DNA of 40,103 nucleotides, from assembly GCA_944320735.1 (NCBI GenBank), contig CALUIQ010000125.1, positions 1 through 40,103 on the forward strand, read 5' to 3'. This document shows positions 16,790 to 24,284 of the stretch, one piece after another. The position numbers and the translations under genes are program-made. The notes beneath the pieces were generated by a model. It was not told the DNA's origin. It ran no database searches and was given only the letters and a program-made list of their open reading frames with translations. Origin of the DNA: an uncultured Bacteroides sp. GTDB taxonomy: Bacteria > Bacteroidota > Bacteroidia > Bacteroidales > Bacteroidaceae. The stretch's first letter is position 1, and the number at the start of each line of letters is the position of its first letter.

Positions 16790-18091
16790 ATAGAAACGTC
16801 TACTCAAGCTATTCGTGCGATAGCCGAGCAAGCCCGGGAGGATTGTGTCATACTGAGTACTACTGCCTCGCCGGTACATTGGGGGCCATTTGCTTTGGAG
16901 CGTATGAAGCAGATTCTCTACGATTCGGGAGCTGGTTGGGTCTACGCCGATTATCGGGAAGATACAGGAGAAAAGGTGGAAAACCGTCCACTCATCGATT
17001 ATCAGAAAGGGTCGTTGCGTGATGATTTCGACTTCGGCCGTCTTTTATTGATACGTACCGAGGCCTATCAAGAGGCCTGTGCACGAATGACCGGAGATTA
17101 TACTTATGCCGGGCTATACGACTTACGTCTCAAGCTGTCCGAGCGATGGCCCATCGTACACATCAACGAGTACCTCTATACAGTGGGGAAGGACCGGCAG
17201 CAAGCATCCAACCAGTTCGCTTACGTAGATCCGCGTAACCGGGCATATCAGTTAGAAATGGAAGCTGCCTGTACCGATCACCTACGGGCAATTGGCGCAT
17301 GGCTGAAACCAGACTTCACTCCCGTAGACTTGACTGAAGATTCATTCCCTTGTCAAGCATCGGTTATAATTCCTGTCCGCAATCGTGTACGGACCATCCG
17401 CGATGCCATCCGGTCAGCTCTTAGCCAAGAAACTGATTTCGACTATAATCTGATTGTTGTGGACAATCATTCCACTGACGGCACCACAGAGGCGATTCGG
17501 GAATTTGAGGCAGACCGCCGTCTTGTACACATCATCCCTGAGCGAATTGATTTAGGAATTGGCGGCTGTTGGAGTCAAGCGGTGCATCATAAAGCATGTG
17601 GTCGCTTTGCGGTACAGTTGGATAGCGATGACCTTTACAAAGACAGCCATACATTACAGACGATGGTCGATGCTTTCTATCAACAACAATGTGCGATGGT
17701 AGTCGGCGCATACCTTATGACAGACTTTCACTTGAACACTCTCCCGCCGGGACTTATTGACCATCGGGAATGGACGGAGGAGAATGGGCGTAACAATCTG
17801 CTGAGGGTGAACGGAATAGGAGCTCCCCGGGCGTTTTATACGCCTTTGTTGCGGCGCATCAATGTTCCTAATGTCAGCTATGGTGAAGATTATGCTTTGG
17901 CGTTGCAGTTCAGCCGTCGTTACCGGATAGGCCGTGTGTACGAACCTGTGTATTTGTGCCGCCGCTGGGAGGGCAATTCTGACGCCGCTCCCAGCATAGA
18001 ACTCTCCAATGAACGAAACTTGTATAAGGACCGATTGCGGACGTGGGAGTTGCAGGCGCGCATCACTTTCAATAATAAGTATTGCCTATGA
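16772..18091 (+). CDS. Glycosyltransferase, two tandem GT-A-like halves
   Basis: A protein of 439 residues. The C-terminal half (about 190-430) is a family 2 type transferase: [18 protein letters not shown], then [14 protein letters not shown], and [11 protein letters not shown] as the DxD metal-nucleotide site. The N-terminal half (about 20-180) looks like a second, partly degenerate GT-A fold ([27 protein letters not shown]). No signal peptide or membrane helix is visible, so it acts in the cytoplasm. Homologues often occur in this place in Bacteroidales recycling clusters, but the acceptor and donor are unknown to me. Its TGA stop overlaps the next ATG (ATGA). Proposed role: none beyond sugar transfer. 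Confidence 0.83.
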   Translation: MNISTLIETSTQAIRAIAEQAREDCVILSTTASPVHWGPFALERMKQILYDSGAGWVYADYREDTGEKVENRPLIDYQKGSLRDDFDFGRLLLIRTEAYQEACARMTGDYTYAGLYDLRLKLSERWPIVHINEYLYTVGKDRQQASNQFAYVDPRNRAYQLEMEAACTDHLRAIGAWLKPDFTPVDLTEDSFPCQASVIIPVRNRVRTIRDAIRSALSQETDFDYNLIVVDNHSTDGTTEAIREFEADRRLVHIIPERIDLGIGGCWSQAVHHKACGRFAVQLDSDDLYKDSHTLQTMVDAFYQQQCAMVVGAYLMTDFHLNTLPPGLIDHREWTEENGRNNLLRVNGIGAPRAFYTPLLRRINVPNVSYGEDYALALQFSRRYRIGRVYEPVYLCRRWEGNSDAAPSIELSNERNLYKDRLRTWELQARITFNNKYCL

Positions 18092-18996
18092 ATGACGCAG
18101 CCCTCCAGTTGTACCACGAGCAGTTGAGAACATGGAAAACTGCCTATGTTAATTATCAAGCTTTATCCTTAGTGCAGACACGGGAAATATCGGTAAACGA
18201 CATTTGCTATCGGATTCAGTATAATGCTGCCCGTATTGTATCCTCGGATGCCAAAGTCGATGCTGCTTCCATCGCTCGGCGTCCTTGTTTCCTCTGTGCG
18301 TCTCATCGGCCGATAGAGCAAAAGAGTATTCCCTTGTTAGGGCATTATGAATTGTTGGTCAACCCGTATCCCATTTTCCCGGAACATTTCACTCTTGTGG
18401 AGAAGGCCCATGTACCTCAACGTATCGCGCCTCGTATGGCCGATATGTTACAGCTGGCATATCTGTTGAGTCATTACACCGTCTTTTACAACGGCCCCTG
18501 TTGCGGTGCGTCTGCTCCGGATCATGCCCATTTTCAGGCTGGTACCCGCGGATTCCTTCCGATAGAAGACGTTTGGCGGCAACAGATAGACAAGGAATTG
18601 GCAAAGATGGCCGGCGCCACACTCTATTGTTTGGCCAATACGCCGCGTGCCACACTGGTGATAGAGGCCGACCAAGTAGAAGCCGCTGAACGGATGTTCC
18701 ATATGGTGTACCAAGCGTTGCCTGTACTTCAGGGGGAGGAAGAACCCCGGATGAACATACTGACATTGTTTCGAAACGGTCACTGGGAAATCTTTATTTT
18801 TCCCCGTTCCAAGCATCGACCGGCCTGTTACAGTGCGGTAGGCAAAGCTCGCCTGTTGAGTAGTCCCGCATCGGTAGACCTCGGCGGTGTGTTTGTTCTT
18901 CCCCGCGAAGAGGATTTCCGAAAGATAACGGCTCCTGACATTACGCAAATATTAAGCGAAGTCTGTTTACCATTGACCGAATTAAAAATGAAATGA
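18088..18996 (+). CDS. DUF4922 protein, HIT-like nucleotidyltransferase/phosphorylase fold
   Basis: A cytoplasmic protein of 302 residues. The start is ATG 18088, which overlaps the previous stop by 4 bp; a TTG two codons out is less likely. RPCFLC at 65-70 has a CxxC that could bind zinc. The strong feature is [13 protein letters not shown] at about 140-152: the HxHxQ motif (H146, H148, Q150) is the active site of GalT/Ap4A-phosphorylase type HIT proteins, and closely resembles GDP-L-galactose phosphorylase. So a nucleotidyl transfer or phosphorolysis of a sugar nucleotide is likely; the substrate is unknown. Its place between a glycosyltransferase and the AmpG/kinase pair suggests amino-sugar phosphates. 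I recognise the family, not the reaction. Confidence 0.8.
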   Translation: MNDAALQLYHEQLRTWKTAYVNYQALSLVQTREISVNDICYRIQYNAARIVSSDAKVDAASIARRPCFLCASHRPIEQKSIPLLGHYELLVNPYPIFPEHFTLVEKAHVPQRIAPRMADMLQLAYLLSHYTVFYNGPCCGASAPDHAHFQAGTRGFLPIEDVWRQQIDKELAKMAGATLYCLANTPRATLVIEADQVEAAERMFHMVYQALPVLQGEEEPRMNILTLFRNGHWEIFIFPRSKHRPACYSAVGKARLLSSPASVDLGGVFVLPREEDFRKITAPDITQILSEVCLPLTELKMK

Positions 18997-20321
18997 ATCA
19001 GATGAGAACTGAACCCGACATACAGGTGGGAATACTTTCCGCACCCAGCATTGAATTTACGTTGTCTACACCTTATCGTTTACAAGGTCAAATGCTGGAA
19101 GGGCCGCAGAAAGCCGTTTATGCTAATGGGCATATCTTGTTAAATGGACAATCCTATAACGATTTGTTCTTTGAACCGGCAATCCCGGCACGGGCTTCTT
19201 TTATATTGCATCGTGTCACCATTGGCATCGGCTTTCATTGGCAACGTGATGAAGTCCAACATTTTCAAGGGGCTTTACATATCATCATAGAGGAGGGGAG
19301 ATTGACCGCTGTCAACATCATTCCGGCAGAGGCCTACTTGGCAAGCGTCATATCCAGTGAGATGAAAGCTACCGCTCCGATGGGATTGCTCAAGGCGCAT
19401 GCTGTGATTTCAAGAAGTTGGTTGTTGGCCAATCTGGGCCATCGTGCAGAACCGCAGCAAAAGCCGGACGGCGGTTTGGTATGGTACGAGCGAACTGCCC
19501 ATACCCATTTTGACGTTTGCGCCGATGATCACTGTCAACGGTATCAAGGTATAACCCGTGCAACGACCGAACAGGTAAGGCAAGCCGTAGCCGAGACTTG
19601 TGGTGAAGTGCTGACGTACGAGGGGCAGATTTGTGACGCTCGTTTCTCCAAATGTTGCGGAGGTGCTTTTGAGGAGTTTCCTTATTGTTGGGCGGATATA
19701 CACTATCCTTATTTACACCGAGGCCGGGATTGGCGCATCGGGAAACAGACGGTTTCTCTTCCTGACTTAACTCGGGAAGCCGAAGCTGAACGCTGGATAC
19801 GTTCCGCGCCTCCCGCTTTTTGCCATACGGCCGAACCGGGACTTTTGGCCCGTGTGCTGAACAACTATGACCAAGAGACTTCGGATTTCTATCGTTGGCG
19901 GGTGGAGTACGGGCAGGACGAACTGGCCGCTTTGATACGTGAACGCTCGCGGACGGACTTCGGCCGTATCGTTGACCTAATCCCTGTAGCGCGTGGCACC
20001 AGCGGCCGCCTGTGGCAACTGAAAATAGTAGGCACTCAGCTCACCCGTATCATTGGAAAGGAACTGGAGATACGCCGCACGTTGTCACCGACTCATCTTT
20101 ATAGTTCAGCTTTCGTGGTCGATAAGACGGATTGTCTTCCGGATGGATTGCCCGGACGTTTTATCCTGACCGGTGCCGGATGGGGACACGGCGTGGGCTT
20201 GTGTCAGATAGGTGCTGCCGTTATGGCGACTCAAGGTTATAATTATCGTGAAATTCTGCACCATTATTATGCAGGAGCGGATATAGAATGTATTTATCAA
20301 GCTAAAAATTCGCAACTATGA
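18993..20321 (+). CDS. SpoIID/LytB-domain protein, probable lytic transglycosylase without signal peptide
   Basis: A protein of 442 residues. The SpoIID domain spans about 75-385: IIPAEAYLASVISSEMKATA (catalytic-type Glu near 123), then LLKAHAVISRSWLLAN, QRYQGITRATTEQVRQAVAE, ICDARFSKCCGG and GAGWGHGVGLCQIGA near the end. SpoIID cleaves peptidoglycan glycan strands stripped of stem peptides. Here the N-terminus ([18 protein letters not shown]) has no signal peptide or membrane anchor, and the ATGA overlap with the previous gene fixes the start, so the protein appears cytosolic. In this AmpG-kinase context it may act on imported muropeptides; alternatively it is exported another way. Confidence 0.88.
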   Translation: MNQMRTEPDIQVGILSAPSIEFTLSTPYRLQGQMLEGPQKAVYANGHILLNGQSYNDLFFEPAIPARASFILHRVTIGIGFHWQRDEVQHFQGALHIIIEEGRLTAVNIIPAEAYLASVISSEMKATAPMGLLKAHAVISRSWLLANLGHRAEPQQKPDGGLVWYERTAHTHFDVCADDHCQRYQGITRATTEQVRQAVAETCGEVLTYEGQICDARFSKCCGGAFEEFPYCWADIHYPYLHRGRDWRIGKQTVSLPDLTREAEAERWIRSAPPAFCHTAEPGLLARVLNNYDQETSDFYRWRVEYGQDELAALIRERSRTDFGRIVDLIPVARGTSGRLWQLKIVGTQLTRIIGKELEIRRTLSPTHLYSSAFVVDKTDCLPDGLPGRFILTGAGWGHGVGLCQIGAAVMATQGYNYREILHHYYAGADIECIYQAKNSQL

Positions 20322-21592
20322 GACATCCTACAAACACCCGACAGATTTCTCCCTGGTCTTGGATACCTACGTTGTACTTTGCAGAAGGACTGCCCTATGT
20401 GGTGGTAATGACTTTGTCCGTGATTCTCTATAAACGTTTAGGGCTGAGCAATGCCGAAATAGCACTCTATACTTCTTGGCTTTACTTGCCTTGGACCATC
20501 AAGCCCTTGTGGAGTCCCATTGTAGATTTACTGCGCTCCAAGCGTTGGTGGATTGTCGCTATGCAGTCGCTTATAGGAGCCGGTTTGGCCGGAGTCGCTT
20601 TTTTCATCCCTACAGATTGGTGGATACAGGCATCGTTGGCCTGTTTTTGGGTGATGGCTTTCAGTTCGGCCACACACGACATTGCCGCCGATGGTTTCTA
20701 TATGACAGCTCTTCCCACCGAAGGGCAGTCCCTTTTTGTAGGTATACGCAATACTTTCTATCGATTGGCCTCCATATTTGGCCAGGGCGTACTGGTTATG
20801 CTGGCTGGGTGGTTGGAGGTACACACCGGCAATATCGCTTTGGCATGGAGCCTGACATTCTACTTGACAACCGCCTTGTTCATCGGACTTACTGTTTGGC
20901 ATGGCTTTGTCTTGCCTCGCCCCATAGGTGATAGCCATCGGCCTGGTTTGGCGGTTGGAGCGTTGGTGCGCGAATTTGGCGGCACGTTTTCTTCGTTCTT
21001 CCGAAAAGGAGATTTAGGGTTGATACTTTTCTTTTTGTTGACCTATCGCTTGGGTGAGTCACAATTGGTCAAGATTGTATCTCCATTCCTGCTGGATCAT
21101 CCTGACCAAGGAGGCTTGGGGTTGAGCACTGCTACCGTAGGAATGATATACGGCACCGTAGGTGTGGTTGCATTGCTGATTGGAGGCATTGTGGGCGGTT
21201 GGGTGGTGTCGCGTCAAGGGCTGAAACGCTGGATGCTGCCTATGGCTTTAGCCATCAATCTGCCGGATTTGCTCTATGTTTACTTGGCTGTCGCCTTGCC
21301 ACAGGATGTATGGGTTATCACGGGCTGTGTAGCTATCGAGCAGTTAGGGTATGGTTTCGGTTTCACGGCTTACACATTGTTCCTCATCCACATAGCCGCT
21401 GGGCGACACCCCGCTGCTCATTATGCCATTGGTACGGCCTTTATGGCTTTAGGGATGATGTTGCCGGGTATGCCTGCCGGATGGATACAGGAACAGTTAG
21501 GTTACACGTGGTTCTTCATTTGGGTATGCGTGTGCACCTTGCCGGGCATTGTGGCGGCTGTATGGGCGGCAAAAAAAATAGAAACGACTTAA
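20318..21592 (+). CDS. ampG: AmpG-like muropeptide permease (MFS)
   Basis: An integral inner-membrane protein of 424 residues with about 12 helices, MFS family. WIPTLYFAEGLPYVVVM at the N-terminus, LGLSNAEIALYTSWLYLPW, and KPLWSPIVDLLRSKRWW match AmpG signatures, as do SSATHDIAADGFYM and GFGFTAYTLFLIHIA. AmpG imports GlcNAc-anhydroMurNAc peptides and disaccharides for recycling. The ATG overlaps the SpoIID-like stop by 4 bp, and the kinase gene follows 16 bp later, so the three products are likely made together. The specificity is inferred from family and neighbours. Confidence 0.9.
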   Translation: MRHPTNTRQISPWSWIPTLYFAEGLPYVVVMTLSVILYKRLGLSNAEIALYTSWLYLPWTIKPLWSPIVDLLRSKRWWIVAMQSLIGAGLAGVAFFIPTDWWIQASLACFWVMAFSSATHDIAADGFYMTALPTEGQSLFVGIRNTFYRLASIFGQGVLVMLAGWLEVHTGNIALAWSLTFYLTTALFIGLTVWHGFVLPRPIGDSHRPGLAVGALVREFGGTFSSFFRKGDLGLILFFLLTYRLGESQLVKIVSPFLLDHPDQGGLGLSTATVGMIYGTVGVVALLIGGIVGGWVVSRQGLKRWMLPMALAINLPDLLYVYLAVALPQDVWVITGCVAIEQLGYGFGFTAYTLFLIHIAAGRHPAAHYAIGTAFMALGMMLPGMPAGWIQEQLGYTWFFIWVCVCTLPGIVAAVWAAKKIETT

Positions 21593-21608
21593 ATGATTAC
21601 ATATAATT

Positions 21609-22472
21609 ATGGTGTACTTACTTGCTGATAGTGGCTCGACGAAAACTGATTGGTGCTTGACCGAAAACGGGAAATCCATTCTGCGACAGCAGACACAAGG
21701 TATCAATCCCGTATACCAAAGTGAAGAAGAAATAGAACGTTGCATTCAGGGTGAATTGTTGCCTGCATTGAATGGGAAACGGCCACAAGCGTTGTATTTC
21801 TATGGGGCCGGTTGTACGCCTGCCTTGACGGAAAAGATGAGTTGTGTTTTGAAGCGCGTCCTCTGCCCGGAGGGTACAGTAGAAGTCTGTTCGGATATGG
21901 TGGGGGCAGCTCGTTCCTTGCTTGGCAGTCAGGAGGGTATAGCCTGCATTTTGGGGACAGGGTCCAATTCTTGCCTGTGGGATGGTGAACGTATGGTACA
22001 GAACGTGTCTCCTTTGGGATTTATCTTAGGTGATGAGGGTAGTGGCGCCTATTTGGGTAAACGGTTGGTAGGTGATTTGTTGAAAGGACAGACGCCTTCT
22101 TACTTGCGCGATGCTTTTGAAGCGCATTACGCTTTGACACCGGCTGATATCATAGAGCGTGTTTACCGCCGTCCCTTCCCGAATCGTTTTTTAGCCTCCT
22201 TGTCCCCTTTCATTGCAGGACATCTCCACGAACCATACCTGCGTCGCTTGGTTCTCGATAGTTTCCGTGCCTTCATCGTCCGCAACGTGTGGCAGTATCC
22301 CCGTTATCAAGATTATCCCGTATGCTTTACAGGCTCCATCGCCTGGCATTACCGTGAATTATTAGCCGAGGCGGCGCAGGAGGCTGGCATTCGTTTAGGT
22401 CGGGTCGCCGTTTCCCCATTAGAGGGATTGGTGGAGTATCATTCTTCTACTCCAACCGACCTTCATCGTTGA
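21609..22472 (+). CDS. BadF/BadG-type ATPase: N-acetylglucosamine or MurNAc kinase (MurK-like)
   Basis: A 287-residue sugar kinase of the ASKHA fold. The phosphate-1 loop ADSGSTKTDW is at 6-15, phosphate-2 ILGTGSNSCLW is near 115-125, and GDEGSGAYLG comes after. This is the pattern of GlcNAc kinases and of MurK enzymes that phosphorylate MurNAc and GlcNAc. As last gene of the NamZ-to-AmpG run, it would phosphorylate recovered amino sugars. MurNAc-6-P would need a MurQ etherase, and none is in the window. The 3' end overlaps the convergent radC gene by 26 bp. The exact sugar and phosphorylation position are not settled by sequence alone. Confidence 0.87.
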   Translation: MVYLLADSGSTKTDWCLTENGKSILRQQTQGINPVYQSEEEIERCIQGELLPALNGKRPQALYFYGAGCTPALTEKMSCVLKRVLCPEGTVEVCSDMVGAARSLLGSQEGIACILGTGSNSCLWDGERMVQNVSPLGFILGDEGSGAYLGKRLVGDLLKGQTPSYLRDAFEAHYALTPADIIERVYRRPFPNRFLASLSPFIAGHLHEPYLRRLVLDSFRAFIVRNVWQYPRYQDYPVCFTGSIAWHYRELLAEAAQEAGIRLGRVAVSPLEGLVEYHSSTPTDLHR

Positions 22473-23136
22473 AGCTGTAATAGCCACCATCTGTAATGAC
22501 CAAGTGGTCGATGAGGTGGATGTTCATCGTGGTCGCGGCTCGTTGCACTGCTTGGGTTAGCCGGATGTCCTCGTTGCTGGGGCGGATGTTGCCCGACGGA
22601 TGGTTGTGTACCAAGGCTATCTGCGTGGCACGCTTGAGGAGTGCTTCGCGCAAGATGGTGCGCACATCGGCAGTCGTCTGGTCAATGCCTCCGCGACTAA
22701 TCCGCACTTTGTCTATCACTTTGGTGGCTTGATTGAGCAACAGTACCCAAAATTCTTCGGTGGGCAGGTCACATAGCAGTGGATGGAACAAATTGTAAAT
22801 GTCGGTCGATGAGCGAACTTGCTGTCGTTCGGCTTGCATTTGCAGGTTTCGCCGTTTGCCCAATTCCAAAGCCGCCATAATGGTGATGCTTTTGGCGGGT
22901 CCCATACCTTTGAAGCGAGCAAAGTCGCGCACTTCCCATTTGGCAAGTAGGTTCAGGTTGTTGTCGCAGGTGGCCAAGATGCGCTGCATCAGGGATACGG
23001 CACTCTCGTCCGTGCTTCCGGAACCAATCAGGATACCTAACAGTTCTGCATCGGTCAGTGCTTCAGCCCCCCTTTGCATCATTTTTTCGCGCGGTCGGTC
23101 TTCTTCGGCCCATTGATTGATGTTTAGTTTCTGCAT
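22447..23136 (-). CDS. radC: RadC family JAB-domain protein
   Basis: A protein of 229 residues. The N-terminal half (about 20-100) is a helix-hairpin-helix like region (ARFKGMGPAKSITIMAALELG). The C-terminal half is a JAB/MPN domain with LVHNHPSGNIRPSNEDIRLT: the metal ligands H177, H179 and D190 are all present. Despite the name, RadC has no settled DNA repair role; JAB domains are metal-dependent hydrolases. Its start at 23136 is 3 bp after the glycosyltransferase stop, so the two are cotranscribed from the promoter at 24142-24172. Its last 26 bp overlap the end of the kinase gene on the other strand. Confidence 0.95.
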   Translation of the reverse strand: MQKLNINQWAEEDRPREKMMQRGAEALTDAELLGILIGSGSTDESAVSLMQRILATCDNNLNLLAKWEVRDFARFKGMGPAKSITIMAALELGKRRNLQMQAERQQVRSSTDIYNLFHPLLCDLPTEEFWVLLLNQATKVIDKVRISRGGIDQTTADVRTILREALLKRATQIALVHNHPSGNIRPSNEDIRLTQAVQRAATTMNIHLIDHLVITDGGYYSFNDEGRLE

Positions 23137-23139
23137 AAC

Positions 23140-24129
23140 TTATTTATAAAAGTTCTTCCGAAATGCTTCAAACTCACCTTGATGGCATACACATCGCCGC
23201 CACCAGGCGCGCCAGAAACCTGTACCATAACCGATGAGCTGACTGTAGGCAGCGGCAACGGAATAGATGCCGATGCGCAGACTGTGGTTCTGGAAGGCGG
23301 AATCGGTGCACACCAACAGGGCATAGAGCAGCAAGGGCAACAAAGCGTAAGGACAAACTACAGAACCAGCTATTAGTATGGCTGTGCCCAATGTGAAAAG
23401 TCCGGGGAGCAGATGTACCAGCTTCAATGAATCGGGATATTTCTTGTAAAGGTTGATGCGGGCGATGCCGGAATTGTGGACTTGCTTGAAGAACTTGCGC
23501 AAATCGGTGCGGCGTTTATGATAGACCCATGCGTCTGGGAAAAGGCGGCAACGATACCCTCCCTTGAAAATGCGGATACTGAAATCAATGTCTTCACCAA
23601 ATCGCATTCGTGAAAAGCCTCCCAACGCTTCGTAAACTTCACGGCGAACTCCCATATTGAAGCTGCGAGGGTAGAACTTATCCAGTTTTTTGCGTCCTCC
23701 CCTTATGCCTCCGGTCGTAAAGAACGAAGTCATGGAGTAGTTGATGGCTTTCTGCATATCGGTAAACGACGGGTGTGCACGGTCGGGGCCGCCAAAAGCA
23801 TCGGCAGGCTCACGCTGTAATTCTTTTTCGACAGCTTCAAAGTAACCGGGCGGTAAGATACAGTCAGAGTCTAATATGATAAGGTATTCACCCCGGCTGC
23901 GTTCAGCACCATAATTCCGGCTCTGACCGGGGCCGGAATTGGGCTTATTATAATAGTGTATATCCAAACAACTTTCGTACCGAGCTACCACGTCTCTGCA
24001 CAGAATGGCTGAACCGTCTTCCACGACAAGAACCTCAAAGTCTTGAAAAGTTTGTTCCACAAGGCTTTGCAAGAGCTCATCCACCTCATCGGGACGGTTG
24101 TATACAGGGATTATGACCGAATATTTCAT
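23140..24129 (-). CDS. Family 2 glycosyltransferase with C-terminal membrane segments
   Basis: A protein of 329 residues. MKYSVIIPVYNRPDEVDELL opens the GT-A fold; VVEDGS (35-40) and ILDSDC (85-90, the DxD site) follow, then GGPDRAHPSFTDMQKAINYS and FGEDIDFSIRIFKGG typical of GT2 enzymes. Two or three hydrophobic stretches near 235-300 suggest attachment to the inner membrane. Substrate unknown. The start is set at 24129 and not at an in-frame ATG at 24171, because the promoter -7 box lies between the two and gives a leader of about 6-10 nt. Likely transcribed together with radC. Confidence 0.92.
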   Translation of the reverse strand: MKYSVIIPVYNRPDEVDELLQSLVEQTFQDFEVLVVEDGSAILCRDVVARYESCLDIHYYNKPNSGPGQSRNYGAERSRGEYLIILDSDCILPPGYFEAVEKELQREPADAFGGPDRAHPSFTDMQKAINYSMTSFFTTGGIRGGRKKLDKFYPRSFNMGVRREVYEALGGFSRMRFGEDIDFSIRIFKGGYRCRLFPDAWVYHKRRTDLRKFFKQVHNSGIARINLYKKYPDSLKLVHLLPGLFTLGTAILIAGSVVCPYALLPLLLYALLVCTDSAFQNHSLRIGIYSVAAAYSQLIGYGTGFWRAWWRRCVCHQGEFEAFRKNFYK

Positions 24130-24141
24130 AGAATTTTTGGG

Positions 24142-24172
24142 CAAAGATAATGCAAACCGAGCGCAGGACAAA
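24142..24172 (-). promoter_or_regulatory. Promoter of the glycosyltransferase-radC pair
   Basis: On the minus strand TTTG (24172-24169), exactly 19 nt, then TATCTTTG (24149-24142): a full match to the Bacteroidetes consensus TTTG-N19-TAnnTTTG. A perfect 8-bp palindrome (AAACAAAC TT GTTTGTTT, 24171-24188) overlaps the -33 side and could be a regulator site. The site decides the start codon of the gene. Confidence 0.85.
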
Positions 24173-24241
24173 ACAAACTTGTTTGTTTTTCATGCCGAGG
24201 TTCTGCTTATATTCGCTTGTCTTCGGTTCATCCGACAAATA

Positions 24242-24280
24242 CGTAGGGGGTAAATTGTCAATTATCATTTACCCCCTACG
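24242..24280 (-). terminator. Hairpin terminator after the BACON/LamG lipoprotein gene
   Basis: CGTAGGGGGTAAA and its perfect reverse complement TTTACCCCCTACG (13 bp) flank a 13-nt loop. It begins 5 bp after the stop of the gene at 24285. The following minus-strand sequence is TATTTGTCGG, only modestly T-rich. Its position marks the end of the long minus-strand run. Confidence 0.75.
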
Positions 24281-24284
24281 CATA

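Noticed and set aside
24130-24171. Longer glycosyltransferase start at 24171
   Set aside because: It would begin upstream of the -7 promoter box; the fold starts at MKYSVIIP.
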